Origin: Bradyrhizobium sp. WBAH42
GTDB lineage: Bacteria; Pseudomonadota; Alphaproteobacteria; Rhizobiales; Xanthobacteraceae
Direction of reading: 5' to 3'
DNA length: 64,000 bases
Assembly (NCBI RefSeq): GCF_024585265.1
Contig: NZ_CP036533.1
Coordinates: 1,869,001-1,933,000 of the forward strand
Shown here: positions 8,829-17,022 of the stretch, piece by piece
Layout of the letters: the number at the start of each line of letters is the position of its first letter
How positions within the stretch are numbered: the first letter of the stretch is position 1
Made by a program: the position numbers and the translations under genes
Notes under the pieces: model-generated
Told to the model about the DNA's origin: nothing
The model's database searches: none
What the model saw: only the letters and a program-made list of their open reading frames with translations

Positions 8829-9896
8829 ATGATCCTGAACCTCTTCTATGAGGACAAGGACGACCGCTGGTTTCCCGGCGACCGGCATCTGCGGCGCATG
8901 GCCCGCCGGTTGCTGCTCGGCGAGCCACGCATGAGCGGCCAGCTGCGCGTGTTCCTCAATCTCTGTGCGGGGCTCGACCGGCTCGGCATTCGCTACCGCG
9001 TCAACGACTACGGTTATATCGCGCAACATCCCGACGAGCTCGCCTGCATCGTCGGTCGCACCTTCCTGCTCGACAAGTTCGCGTGGAAGAACCCGATCCT
9101 GCTCGGCGTTGCCGCCCACAATCATCCGCTCGACGACCCCGACTTGTTCAAGCGTCTGCCGGTGAAGAAGGTCGTGGTGCCCGGTCCCTGGTACGTCGAC
9201 ATGTACCGGCCATATTGGCCCGAGACCGAGGCCTGGCCTGTCGGCATCGACACGAATCTCTGGGCGCCGTCGGCTCGAGCGCAAAAGACCGTCGATGTCC
9301 TGATCTACGACAAGGTGCACTGGGACCGCGAGCGCTACGCGCCGGAGATGATCGAGCCCGTTCGCGCCCGGCTCGTCAAGGAAGGCCGCTCGTTCACGGA
9401 GCTGCGCTACGGCAGCTATAAGGAAGCGGATTATCAGGACGCGCTCGGGCATTCGCGCGCGATGATCTTCCTGTGCCAGAGCGAGAGCCAGGGCATTGCC
9501 TATCAACAGGCCTTGTCCTGCGGCGTGCCGGTGTTTGCCTGGGATCCGGGCGGACCGTGGCGCGACCCCGATTATTATCCGCACCGGGTGCAGTTCGCGC
9601 CGGTGTCCTCGGTGCCCTATTGGGACGAACGCTGCGGCGTCAAGTTCACCGACGTCGCGGGCTTCGAGGCCGGCTGGGACAAGTTCTGGGCCGGGTGCAA
9701 CGCAGGCGCGTTCGATCCCCGCGGCTACATCCTGGACAATCTCACGCTGGAGCAACGGGCGCTGCAATACTACGAGATCGCGCTGGGCATCATGCGGCAG
9801 CCCGCGGTGTCGCAGACCTCCGCAACGCCCGTTGACGGAGCGTCAGAAGTGTCGAGCCAGGACCGGAAGCTTCACCGGCGTCATCAGATGTCTTGA
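8829..9896 (+). CDS. GT-B glycosyltransferase (GT1/GT4-like)
   Basis: This protein of 355 residues begins at ATG 8829 (MILNLFYEDKDD). The C-terminal half carries the block FLCQSESQGIAYQQALSCG followed by PVFAWDPGG, the donor-binding E/Q-x7-E-type arrangement of GT-B retaining transferases. The N-terminal half is less conserved. An in-frame GTG at 8721 would extend it by 36 residues, but that leader is poorly structured. It sits just before the O-antigen ligase-type gene (3-base gap) and so forms an operon with it and the acyltransferase. A role in building an exopolysaccharide repeat unit is inferred from context. Confidence 0.78.
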   Translation: MILNLFYEDKDDRWFPGDRHLRRMARRLLLGEPRMSGQLRVFLNLCAGLDRLGIRYRVNDYGYIAQHPDELACIVGRTFLLDKFAWKNPILLGVAAHNHPLDDPDLFKRLPVKKVVVPGPWYVDMYRPYWPETEAWPVGIDTNLWAPSARAQKTVDVLIYDKVHWDRERYAPEMIEPVRARLVKEGRSFTELRYGSYKEADYQDALGHSRAMIFLCQSESQGIAYQQALSCGVPVFAWDPGGPWRDPDYYPHRVQFAPVSSVPYWDERCGVKFTDVAGFEAGWDKFWAGCNAGAFDPRGYILDNLTLEQRALQYYEIALGIMRQPAVSQTSATPVDGASEVSSQDRKLHRRHQMS

Positions 9897-9899
9897 GCC

Positions 9900-11252
9900 A
9901 TGGACCGCAGCGCCGCCGACATGACCGACGTCGAGGCCCAATCGTTCGGCCAGACCCTGCGCGATCGCCTTGCAGGTCTCGATGCCGTGCCGCTGGCGCG
10001 CTGCCTCGTCGCGGTCGGGGCGCTGCTGCTGGTGCTGGTGACGCTCAATCCGTTCCCGGACCTGCGCAATCCCGACGTCACCATCATCGTCGGCGGACGA
10101 ATGGCGCTGACCTATGTCGCCTGGGGCCTCCTGGCGGCGGTGGCAATGCTGTGTGTCGCAGCCACGGATGCGCCCGCGCTGAAGAGCCTGGTGACACCGT
10201 TGCATCTTTGCCTGCTGGGCTGGCTCGCGATCAATATCGCCTTTTCCGAGAGCCGCGGCGTCTCGATGCAGCGATTCGTGCTCACGGTCAGCGTGACGTC
10301 GCTCGCCATCGTGTTGCCGTTGCTGCCGCCGACGCAGCGCAGCTTCAATTTATGCCTCGGTGCCGCCGCACTCGTGCTGCTCACGCTGTGCTATCTCGGC
10401 GTCTTCCTCGCCCCGCAATATGCGATCCACACGGCGCGCGACGTCACCGAGCCGCAGCTCGCCGGCGACTGGCGCGGCAGCTTCGGCCACAAGAACATCG
10501 CCTCGGCCGTGATGACGATCCTGGTCTATGTCGGCTTCTACCTGTCCGCCGTCGGCTCGTTCGTGATGGGGCCCGTGATCGCCGTGCTGGCCGGCACCTT
10601 CCTGATCTTCACCGGCGGCAAGACGTCGTCGGTGCTGTGCCTCGCGATCTACGCGCTCGCATCACTGGTCTATGTCACCCCAGGCCTCTGGCTGAAGCGG
10701 ATCATCTGCTTCGTGCCGCTGGTTGCGATGAACCTGTTGACCGTCGGCAGTGTCCTCAGCCCTGTGCTCGCGTCGATGACGCGGCTGCTTCCGCTCGATC
10801 CCACCTTCACCGGACGCTCCGCGATCTGGGACTTCGCGATCGCGGCCGTCGCCGAGAAGCCGATCATCGGCCACGGCTATGCGGCGTTCTGGGACGACGT
10901 CAGTGCGCGGGCCACCGCCCAGGGCGCCGAATGGGCGACGTCGGCGGCGCACAGCCACAACAGCTATCTCGATCTCGCGGTCACCATCGGCTTGCCGGGG
11001 CTGGCGCTCGTGATTCTCATCTTCGTGCTCGCCCCGCTCGGCAATTTCCAGACGGCGCAGGCTCACAGCCGCAGTGGCGCACTGGCCAAGCTGTTCCTGA
11101 CGGTCTGGTTGTTCGGCCTGTATTACGGCGCCACCGAGACCTTCCTGCTCGAACGGCAGAATCCGATCTGGTTCATGTTCGCGCTGTCGGTGGCCGGCCT
11201 GCATTTCCTGGCCAGGTTTCAATGCGTCAAGCAGATCGAGCCCCGCGGATGA
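9900..11252 (+). CDS. O-antigen ligase / polymerase family membrane protein
   Basis: A 450-residue polytopic inner-membrane protein of the Wzy_C/WaaL superfamily, with about ten to twelve predicted membrane segments starting at residue 34. The landmark periplasmic loop contains GDWRGSFGHKN (189-199), TGRSAIW (304-310) and HSHNSYLDL (351-359), with the His/Arg residues typical of polymerases and ligases that transfer lipid-linked glycans. In an exopolysaccharide locus it more likely polymerises repeat units than ligates O-antigen; the sequence alone does not decide. Its stop overlaps the start of the next gene (ATGA), indicating translational coupling. Confidence 0.9.
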   Translation: MDRSAADMTDVEAQSFGQTLRDRLAGLDAVPLARCLVAVGALLLVLVTLNPFPDLRNPDVTIIVGGRMALTYVAWGLLAAVAMLCVAATDAPALKSLVTPLHLCLLGWLAINIAFSESRGVSMQRFVLTVSVTSLAIVLPLLPPTQRSFNLCLGAAALVLLTLCYLGVFLAPQYAIHTARDVTEPQLAGDWRGSFGHKNIASAVMTILVYVGFYLSAVGSFVMGPVIAVLAGTFLIFTGGKTSSVLCLAIYALASLVYVTPGLWLKRIICFVPLVAMNLLTVGSVLSPVLASMTRLLPLDPTFTGRSAIWDFAIAAVAEKPIIGHGYAAFWDDVSARATAQGAEWATSAAHSHNSYLDLAVTIGLPGLALVILIFVLAPLGNFQTAQAHSRSGALAKLFLTVWLFGLYYGATETFLLERQNPIWFMFALSVAGLHFLARFQCVKQIEPRG

Positions 11253-12394
11253 CCTTCCTCAGCCTCGATCAGCCCGCTGATGTTGCGTCCCACGCGTCGG
11301 CCGTCGCCGTCGCCGTCCTGCGGGATTGGCGGCACGCGGCCTTGCGCCTGAGCGCGGGGCACCGCACCGCGTTTCAGCATGTCGACTGGCTCGGCGCCTG
11401 GTACGCGGCGTTTCACGACGTCGCTCCGCTGATCGCATTGATTTCCGATGATGCCACCGGCAAGGACATCGCGGTCGTGCCGATGATCAGCCATGTCAGG
11501 CGCGGCATCCGTATCGTCGAGTTCGCGGACCTCGGCGTCTCCGACAACAACGCACCGATCCTGGCGCTCGATGCCACGTTGGACGCGGGAAAGGCGGACG
11601 CGATCAACACGGCGCTGATCGGCGCGTTGCGCGCGCTGCCCGACCGTCTCGATCTGCTGCGCCTGAAGAAGATGCCGGCCCAAATCGGCGGTAAGCCCAA
11701 CCCGCTGGTCGCGCTCGGCCGGATCGGATCCTCCTCGCTCAACGGCAATCTCGTGTCGATGGACGACGCCTATGACCACTATCAGGCCTCGATCAAGCGC
11801 CTGCAGATGCGGCGCTGCTGGCGGGTCTTCAGCCGTCATGCCGGCGCGCGGTTCGAGATCGCCGCCGATGTCGGGCGTGCGCACGAGCTATTGGACGTGA
11901 TGGATGTCCAGCAGCAGGCGCGCATGCGAAAGCTCGGCTCGCCGTTCGTTCTCAACGACGAGACCCATGCGCGATTCTATCGCGAGGTCGTCCGCCGCGG
12001 CGTGGCGGACGGTTATGCCATGGTCTCGGCGCTGGTGTGCGACGAAGGCGTCGTCGCCACCGCGCTCGGCGTCAAGCATGGCGCGACCTATTTCCTGCTG
12101 CGCATCAGCCATGCCGGCAATCCATGGTCGAACTGCTCGCCGGGCCTGCTCGTCACCGAGCGCACCATGGCCGCACTGCATGCACAAGGCGTGCGCCGTT
12201 TCGACCTCAGCATCGGCAATCAAGCCTACAAGCGCCGTTTCCTTGCCGAGAGGGTGCCGCTGACCGACGTCAGCGTCGCGCTGTCCTGGCGCGGTCTGCC
12301 CTATGCCTGGCGCGATCACGCCGCGCAGGGCCTGCGCCGTCACCCCAGGCTCGCTGCCTTCGCCGCGCGGGCGATGGGCAAGGGCGCGCGCTGA
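11249..12394 (+). CDS. GNAT-family acyltransferase, CelD/BcsL-like
   Basis: This 381-residue protein belongs to the Acetyltransf_6 (CelD/BcsL, FemAB-like) group often found in cellulose and exopolysaccharide clusters. The N-terminal half carries TAFQHVDWLGAWYAAF and FADLGVSDNNAPIL, conserved in this group; the C-terminal GNAT fold includes SALVCDEGVVATALGVKHG and RRFDLSIGNQAYKRRF, the latter a hallmark for the family. It likely acylates a polysaccharide sugar in the cytoplasm. It starts within the stop of the upstream polymerase gene (4-base overlap) and ends 21 bases from a convergent hydrolase. Confidence 0.85.
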   Translation: MTFLSLDQPADVASHASAVAVAVLRDWRHAALRLSAGHRTAFQHVDWLGAWYAAFHDVAPLIALISDDATGKDIAVVPMISHVRRGIRIVEFADLGVSDNNAPILALDATLDAGKADAINTALIGALRALPDRLDLLRLKKMPAQIGGKPNPLVALGRIGSSSLNGNLVSMDDAYDHYQASIKRLQMRRCWRVFSRHAGARFEIAADVGRAHELLDVMDVQQQARMRKLGSPFVLNDETHARFYREVVRRGVADGYAMVSALVCDEGVVATALGVKHGATYFLLRISHAGNPWSNCSPGLLVTERTMAALHAQGVRRFDLSIGNQAYKRRFLAERVPLTDVSVALSWRGLPYAWRDHAAQGLRRHPRLAAFAARAMGKGAR

Positions 12395-12415
12395 CGCGCG
12401 CCGTCTGTTTCGCCA

Positions 12416-12955
12416 TCACCTCGGAAGACCCGCGCGGAAGGCATCCAGCAACGCGCGTCCTTGCGGCCAGTCGCCGAGCCCGCTGCCGGCATTGATGTGG
12501 CCGAGTGCGCCCGGCACGATCAGGCCGGACTGCCAGTCCTGGGCCCGCCGCCGTGTCACCTCGAACGCTCCATATGGATCATTCGTGCTCGCGATGATCA
12601 GCGCGGGAAAGCGCAACGCGCGGCGGGGGACCGGCTTGAACGCCGCGGCCTCGGCAGGAAAATGGCTGCCATCCGGATCGGGCACGGCGACCAGCAAGGC
12701 GCCCGCAATCGCGGAAGGGAAGCGCACGGCCCAGTGCGCCACCAATAGGCAGGCGAGGCTGTGTGCGACCAGGACGGGCGGCCTGGCGCAGCGCGCGACC
12801 GCGTGCTCCAGGGCCTGCTCCCAGTCGTCGAGCTCCGGCTGGTCCCAGCTCGCCGGCCGGAAGCGCGTGAAGCGCGCATCAGCGCGCTCCCATAGCGTCT
12901 GCCAGTGATTATCTCCGGAGCCGCCGAGCCCAGGCAATGTGATGATGTCGTGCAT
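12416..12955 (-). CDS. RBBP9/YdeN-type serine alpha/beta hydrolase
   Basis: A 179-residue small serine hydrolase. The fold starts with ITLPGLGGSGDNHWQ; the nucleophile elbow is VAHSLA with Ser66, the acid is in STNDPYG, and the catalytic His is in GALGHIN. Proteins of this RBBP9/YdeN family are about 180 residues, matching the ATG at 12955; the frame stays open 22 codons further upstream. Substrate unknown. It is divergent from the Lrp-type regulator across about 120 bases, so regulation by that protein is plausible but not shown. Confidence 0.88.
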   Translation of the reverse strand: MHDIITLPGLGGSGDNHWQTLWERADARFTRFRPASWDQPELDDWEQALEHAVARCARPPVLVAHSLACLLVAHWAVRFPSAIAGALLVAVPDPDGSHFPAEAAAFKPVPRRALRFPALIIASTNDPYGAFEVTRRRAQDWQSGLIVPGALGHINAGSGLGDWPQGRALLDAFRAGLPR

Positions 12956-13077
12956 GTACGTCCCGTGATATCTGAGGTGACGCCGCAGTGTGACCGATTG
13001 CGGTCCTGCATCACATGGCAAGTCATCGGCGAAATCGACAATCTGCCGATGATCTCAAGGTGGAACGGAGAATTGAG

Positions 13078-13554
13078 TTGGATCGCTTCGGGAGCATCGA
13101 TGCCAAGGATTTGAAGATCCTCGAGGCGCTGCAAGCCAATGCGCGCGTGCCGTTGTCCGAGCTCGGCCGGTCCGTCGGGCTGTCCCAGCCGGCCGTGTCC
13201 GAACGCGTCAAGCGGCTCGAGGAAGCCGGCATCATCGAGGGCTACGGCGCCCGCATCAACCCGCGCGCCCTCGGGCTCGGCCTGATGGCGCTGGTGCGCC
13301 TGCGCACCTCGCACGAGCACATCAAGACCTGCCTCAAACGCTTCAGCGAAATCCCTCACATCATCGAAGTCCATCGCGTCACGGGCGATGACTGTTTCGT
13401 GCTCAAGGTGCTCGTTCCGGCGCCGGAGGATCTCGAGACCATCGTGGATCGCATTGCCGGCTTTGGCGCTGTGACGACCTCGCTGGTGCTACGGAGCGAA
13501 CCCATGCGGCCGATCGGCAAGGACCTCGTCAGGAGGAAGATCGAGCGGAGCTGA
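13078..13554 (+). CDS. Lrp/AsnC family transcriptional regulator
   Basis: A 158-residue DNA-binding regulator. The N-terminal winged helix-turn-helix runs over about residues 5-60 (DAKDLKILEALQANARV, GLSQPAVSERVKRLEEAG), followed by the C-terminal RAM/AsnC ligand domain with the family block TGDDCFVLKVLVP. The TTG start at 13078 is preferred because GGAG lies 7 bases upstream and it places the conserved LDRFGSIDAKDLKIL at the N-terminus; ATG 13015 or GTG 13060 would add weakly supported leaders. Such proteins respond to amino acids or similar ligands. It probably acts on itself or the divergent hydrolase. Confidence 0.88.
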   Translation: MDRFGSIDAKDLKILEALQANARVPLSELGRSVGLSQPAVSERVKRLEEAGIIEGYGARINPRALGLGLMALVRLRTSHEHIKTCLKRFSEIPHIIEVHRVTGDDCFVLKVLVPAPEDLETIVDRIAGFGAVTTSLVLRSEPMRPIGKDLVRRKIERS

Positions 13555-13555
13555 A

Positions 13556-13581
13556 GCGGCATTCCCGAATGGGAATGCCGC
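13556..13581. terminator. bidirectional hairpin between Lrp gene and wrbA
   Basis: Perfect 11-base arms GCGGCATTCCC and GGGAATGCCGC around a GAAT loop, starting one base after the Lrp-type stop and ending 10 bases before the convergent wrbA stop. No long T-run follows, so it may be a stem-only barrier serving both genes. Confidence 0.65.
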
Positions 13582-13591
13582 CCGGGTCGCA

Positions 13592-14191
13592 TCAGCCATG
13601 CAGCTTTTTGGCGGTCTCCGCGATCTGGCGGCCCTGATAGCGCGCGCCGGCGAGCTCGTTGGCGCTGGGCTGGCGGCTGCCGTCGCCGCCGGTGATCGTG
13701 GTGGCGCCATAGGGCGCGCCGCCCGTGACCTCGTCGAGCTTCATCTGGCCGGCAAAGCCGTAGTTCATGCCGACCACGACCATGCCGAAATGCAGCAGGT
13801 TGGTGATGATCGAGAACAGCGTGGTCTCCTGCCCGCCATGCTGGGTCGCGCTCGACGTGAAGGCGCCGCCGACCTTGCCGTGCAGCGCGCCCTTGGCCCA
13901 GAGGCCGCCGGCCTGGTCGAGGAAGTTCGCCATCTGCGAGGCCATGCGGCCGAAGCGGGTGCCGGTGCCGATGACGATCGCATCGTAATTGGCGAGGTCC
14001 TCGATCTTCGCAACGGGGGCTGCCTGGTCGAGCTTGTAATAGGAGGCTTTGGCGACCTCGGCCGGCACCAGCTCGGGCACCCGCTTGATGTCGACGGTCG
14101 CGCCGGCCTCGCGCGCGCCTTCGGCGACGGCATTGGCCATCGCCTCGATGTGGCCATAGGCGGAATAATAGAGGACGAGAACTTTAGTCAT
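13592..14191 (-). CDS. wrbA: NAD(P)H:quinone oxidoreductase, WrbA type
   Basis: WrbA is a tetrameric FMN protein that reduces quinones by two electrons, avoiding semiquinone radicals. The 199-residue protein starts [19 protein letters not shown], the FMN phosphate-binding loop of the flavodoxin-like fold; [13 protein letters not shown] and [14 protein letters not shown] are the other flavin-contacting loops. Length is standard. The ATG at 14191 is chosen because it gives the canonical N-terminus. It lies downstream of the pirin and SDR genes on the same strand, but the 150-base gap before it contains a palindromic repeat that may uncouple expression. Confidence 0.95.
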   Translation of the reverse strand: MTKVLVLYYSAYGHIEAMANAVAEGAREAGATVDIKRVPELVPAEVAKASYYKLDQAAPVAKIEDLANYDAIVIGTGTRFGRMASQMANFLDQAGGLWAKGALHGKVGGAFTSSATQHGGQETTLFSIITNLLHFGMVVVGMNYGFAGQMKLDEVTGGAPYGATTITGGDGSRQPSANELAGARYQGRQIAETAKKLHG

Positions 14192-14235
14192 GGTGGTCTC
14201 CGTTGGGGAAGAAATGAGTCGTTCGGTTCGGTGTC

Positions 14236-14319
14236 GTTGCCGGGCTTCACCCGGCAACCCATCGTTCTTTGAACAGCTCCTTGCGAAGGGCGATGGATGC
14301 CCGGCTCAAGGCCGGGCAT
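14236..14319. repeat. paired palindromic repeat (REP/BIME-like)
   Basis: Two hairpins stand in series: GTTGCCGGG/CCCGGCAAC with a 5-base loop at 14236-14258 and ATGCCCGGC/GCCGGGCAT with a 5-base loop at 14297-14319. The bases just inside them, CCATCG and CGATGG, are also complementary, so the whole unit can fold as a branched structure. A related hairpin occurs between groES and groEL. It sits between wrbA and the pirin gene. Confidence 0.7.
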
Positions 14320-14341
14320 GACGAGTTCATGTGGATGCGGT

Positions 14342-15040
14342 TTACGCGGCGTCGACGAGCACGAGCTCGGAATCTTCCAGCGCCGTGATCTTCAGCTTGG
14401 CTTCGTCGCGGATCGCAGCGCCGTCGCGGGCGTTGACCCGGACACCGTTGATCTCGACGGAGCCTGCCGCCGGCACCAGATAGAGATGCCGCGACGTCTG
14501 CGGCTCATACTCGGCGCTCTCGCCCGCTTTCAGCGTGGTGGCGAGCACCCGCGCATCGGCGCGGATCGGGAGCGCATCCGTGTCATCCTCGAAGCCGCTC
14601 GCGATGGTGACGAGCTTGCCGGAGCGATCGGCTTTCGGGAAAGGTTTTGAGCCCCAGGTCGGCTGCCCGCCGCGCTCGGTCGGCTCGATCCAGATCTGGA
14701 AGATCCGCGTCCTGGTCGGCTCGAGATTGTACTCGGAGTGGCGGATGCCGCTGCCGGCGCTCATCACCTGCACGTCGCCCGCTTCAGTGCGGCCCTGGTT
14801 GCCCAGGCTGTCCTGATGGGTGATCGCGCCCTCGCGCACATAGGTGATGATCTCCATGTTGGCGTGGGGATGGGCGGGAAAGCCGGTGTTCGGCGCGATC
14901 TCGTCGTCGTTCCACACCCGCAAGGCGCCGTGGCCCATGTTGTTCGGATCATAGTGACTGGCGAACGAGAAATGATGTTTTGCTTTTAGCCAGCCGTGAT
15001 CGGCTCCGCCGAGTTTATTGAAAGGTCTGAGTTCGATCAT
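14342..15040 (-). CDS. pirin family protein (YhhW/quercetinase-like)
   Basis: A 232-residue bicupin protein. The metal-binding set is visible in FPAHPHANMEI (two His) and AGSGIRHSEYN (His and Glu), followed by FQIWIEP and a C-terminal cupin-like half. Bacterial pirins of this YhhW type can act as quercetin 2,3-dioxygenases, though the physiological substrate is often unknown. It begins 33 bases after the SDR stop on the same strand, suggesting co-transcription. Together with WrbA and the SDR it fits a response to quinones, flavonoids or other electrophiles. Confidence 0.93.
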   Translation of the reverse strand: MIELRPFNKLGGADHGWLKAKHHFSFASHYDPNNMGHGALRVWNDDEIAPNTGFPAHPHANMEIITYVREGAITHQDSLGNQGRTEAGDVQVMSAGSGIRHSEYNLEPTRTRIFQIWIEPTERGGQPTWGSKPFPKADRSGKLVTIASGFEDDTDALPIRADARVLATTLKAGESAEYEPQTSRHLYLVPAAGSVEINGVRVNARDGAAIRDEAKLKITALEDSELVLVDAA

Positions 15041-15073
15041 CTTCGTAATTCCCTGGGTTGGACGAGCGGCGCT

Positions 15074-15826
15074 TCAGGCGCCGAACCCGCCATCGACGTT
15101 GAGCACGGTGCCGGTGACGAAGGAGGCTTCCGGGCTTGCGAGGAACACGATTCCGGCGGCGACTTCCTCGGGGCGGCCGAAGCGCTGCAGCGCGTGCTGC
15201 TTGCGCTGCGCTTCGGCGAACTCGCCGCCGTCCTTCGGATTCATGTCGGTGTCGATCGAGCCGGGCTGCACCACGTTCACGGTGATGCCGCGCGGGCCGA
15301 GGTCGCGCGCCGCGCCCTTGGTGTAGCCGACCACGGCCGCCTTGGTGGCGACGTAGTCGGCAAGGCCAGGGAACGTGGCGCGGTCGGCCAGCATCGAGCC
15401 GACGGTGACGATGCGGCCGCCTTCACCCATCAGCTGCGAGGCGGCGCGGATCGCCGCGATCACGCCGTGAACGTTGACTTGGTCCTGCCGCTCCAGCGCT
15501 TCAGTGTCGGCCTTGGCATCGTCGGTTGCGCCGCCGGCTGCGACGCCGGCATTGTTGACGAGGATGTCGAGATGGCCGAATTCCTTTGCGACGTCGTTGA
15601 CGAGCCTGGTCACGTCCTTGGCCGAAGCCTGGTCGGACTTGAACGCACGCGCCCTGACGCCCTTCGCCTTCAGCTCGGTGACGACGGCCTCCGCCTTGTC
15701 GGGCGAGGCGACGTAGCTGATGGCGACATCAGCGCCTTGATCGGCGAGTGCGCGGGCAGAGGCCGCGCCGATGCCGCGCGAGCCGCCGGTGACGAGGGCA
15801 ACCTTGCCGGAGAGCTTCTTGGTCAT
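15074..15826 (-). CDS. short-chain dehydrogenase/reductase
   Basis: A 250-residue classical SDR. The cofactor loop is TGGSRGIG near residue 13, NNAG marks strand 4, the catalytic Ser is in VGSMLA and the YxxxK pair is in YVATK; the C-terminus carries VTGTVLNVDGG, typical for the family. The cofactor is likely NADP(H) given the basic residue after the first loop, but this is not certain. The ATG at 15826 has the normal SDR N-terminus. It is divergent from a LysR-type regulator across 119 bases, the usual layout for a LysR target. Confidence 0.92.
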   Translation of the reverse strand: MTKKLSGKVALVTGGSRGIGAASARALADQGADVAISYVASPDKAEAVVTELKAKGVRARAFKSDQASAKDVTRLVNDVAKEFGHLDILVNNAGVAAGGATDDAKADTEALERQDQVNVHGVIAAIRAASQLMGEGGRIVTVGSMLADRATFPGLADYVATKAAVVGYTKGAARDLGPRGITVNVVQPGSIDTDMNPKDGGEFAEAQRKQHALQRFGRPEEVAAGIVFLASPEASFVTGTVLNVDGGFGA

Positions 15827-15902
15827 TGGATTTTCTCCATGTTCCGAATGTCTGATGGCTCTTGGATAAGCTCTCGCCTGTGGTATAGAAATAGAAACTG
15901 TT

Positions 15903-15917
15903 GAAACGTATTGTTTC
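15903..15917. promoter_or_regulatory. inverted repeat, candidate LysR-type operator
   Basis: GAAAC and GTTTC arms flank a 5-base centre between the divergent SDR and LysR genes, with two further GAAA-type half-sites just before it. This is where a LysR-type protein would control its neighbour; the match to the loose T-N11-A rule is only suggestive. Confidence 0.35.
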
Positions 15918-15945
15918 CCAAAATGGACCACTAGGACCGGCTGCC

Positions 15946-16881
15946 ATGGCAAAACTCCCCGACTTCGAAGCACTCGCGATCTTCGCAAAAGTCGTGGAGC
16001 TGCGGTCCTTTGCCGGGGCCGCGAGCGAGCTTGGGATGTCCAAGGCCACGGTGTCCAAGGCGGTCACGCGGCTCGAGGAGCGGCTGGGCGCCCGCCTGTT
16101 CAACCGGACCTCGCGCCGGCTCGCGCTGACCGATGCCGGCCACAAGCTGGCCGAGCGTGCGACGCGCCTCTTGGCCGACGGCGAGGCCGCCGAGAACGAG
16201 GCGCTGGCGCAGTCGGTGGCGCCGCGCGGCCTGGTGCGGCTCGCCGTCCCCATGACGTTCGGCATCAAGGCGGTGGCGCCGCTGCTGCCGGAATTTTTCG
16301 AGGCCTATCCGGAGGTCTCGGTCGACCTGCATTTGAGCGATGCGACCGTGGATCTGATCGGCGAAGGTTTCGACATGGCGGTACGAATCGCGCGGCTGCC
16401 CGACTCGTCGCTGATCGCGCGGCGGCTCTTCACCATGCCGCGCTACACGGTCGCCGCGCCGTCCTATCTCAAGCAACACGGCCGGCCGACGCACCCGATG
16501 CATCTCGCCGAGCACAAATGCTTCAGCTACGCCTATCTCTCCACGCCCAACGTCTGGCACTACACCAATTCGGCCGGCGAGCAGGCCAGCGTGCGCCCGG
16601 GCGGCCAGCTTCGCGTCAACAACGGCGAAGCCGTGATGCCGGCGCTGGTCGCGGGCCTCGGCATCGCCGAGCTGCCGGAATTCATCGTCGGTGAAGCGAT
16701 CTTGTCAGGCGAGGTCGAAGTGATCCTGAAGGACTGGAAGCAGGCCGAAGGCGCCGTGCACCTCGTGACCCCGCCCGGCGGCCCGCGCCCGGCGCGCGTC
16801 GAAGCGCTCGCCGATTTCCTCGCAGCGAAGCTGCCCGGCACGTGCAAGCGGCGGCCGAAGAACGGTGTGAGAGTGCCTTGA
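15946..16881 (+). CDS. LysR family transcriptional regulator
   Basis: A 311-residue regulator with the N-terminal winged HTH (SFAGAASELGMSKATVSKAVTRLE cut across residues about 24-47) and a C-terminal periplasmic-binding-like effector domain, resembling the CrgA/DmlR branch in which the HTH is followed by RTSRRLALTDAG. The ATG at 15946 (MAKLPDFEAL) is the canonical start; a TTG at 15901 is in frame but would run into the operator-like repeat. Divergent from the SDR gene, which is its likely target along with pirin. The inducer is unknown. Confidence 0.92.
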   Translation: MAKLPDFEALAIFAKVVELRSFAGAASELGMSKATVSKAVTRLEERLGARLFNRTSRRLALTDAGHKLAERATRLLADGEAAENEALAQSVAPRGLVRLAVPMTFGIKAVAPLLPEFFEAYPEVSVDLHLSDATVDLIGEGFDMAVRIARLPDSSLIARRLFTMPRYTVAAPSYLKQHGRPTHPMHLAEHKCFSYAYLSTPNVWHYTNSAGEQASVRPGGQLRVNNGEAVMPALVAGLGIAELPEFIVGEAILSGEVEVILKDWKQAEGAVHLVTPPGGPRPARVEALADFLAAKLPGTCKRRPKNGVRVP

Positions 16882-16957
16882 TGTTTGGTCGGGGCAGGGC
16901 GCGAAAGGCGCGCCTTTGCCTATGGAATCTCGCTAGTCTATCCTAAACCCAACTATC

Positions 16958-16986
16958 GTAGGGTGGGCAAAGCGAAGCGTGCCCAC
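16958..16986. repeat. palindromic repeat, RAYT-associated copy 1
   Basis: Stem GTGGGCA/TGCCCAC with loop AAGCGAAGCG, preceded by GTAGG. The same unit recurs on the other side of the transposase gene. It ends 36 bases before the RAYT start. A degenerate relative (GGCGCGCCTTTGCC) is visible just upstream at about 16907-16920. Confidence 0.8.
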
Positions 16987-16996
16987 GTCTTTGCCC

Positions 16997-17022
16997 GAGG
17001 GGATCACACGAGGGGATCACAA
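16997..17022 (+). repeat. 13-bp tandem duplication containing the ribosome-binding site
   Basis: GAGGGGATCACAC is followed directly by GAGGGGATCACAA, and the second copy abuts the GTG start of the RAYT gene. Each copy carries a GAGGGG Shine-Dalgarno-like core, at 7 and 20 bases from the start codon. Confidence 0.75.

Noticed and set aside
9893..11248. Long plus-strand frame leading in phase into the GNAT gene
   Set aside because: This part overlaps the polymerase gene in another frame and is Arg/Pro-rich; only the part from 11249 is protein-like.
16885..17022. N-terminal extension of the RAYT gene
   Set aside because: The extra codons translate the palindromic repeat and the duplicated ribosome site; RAYTs of this type begin near GTG 17023.
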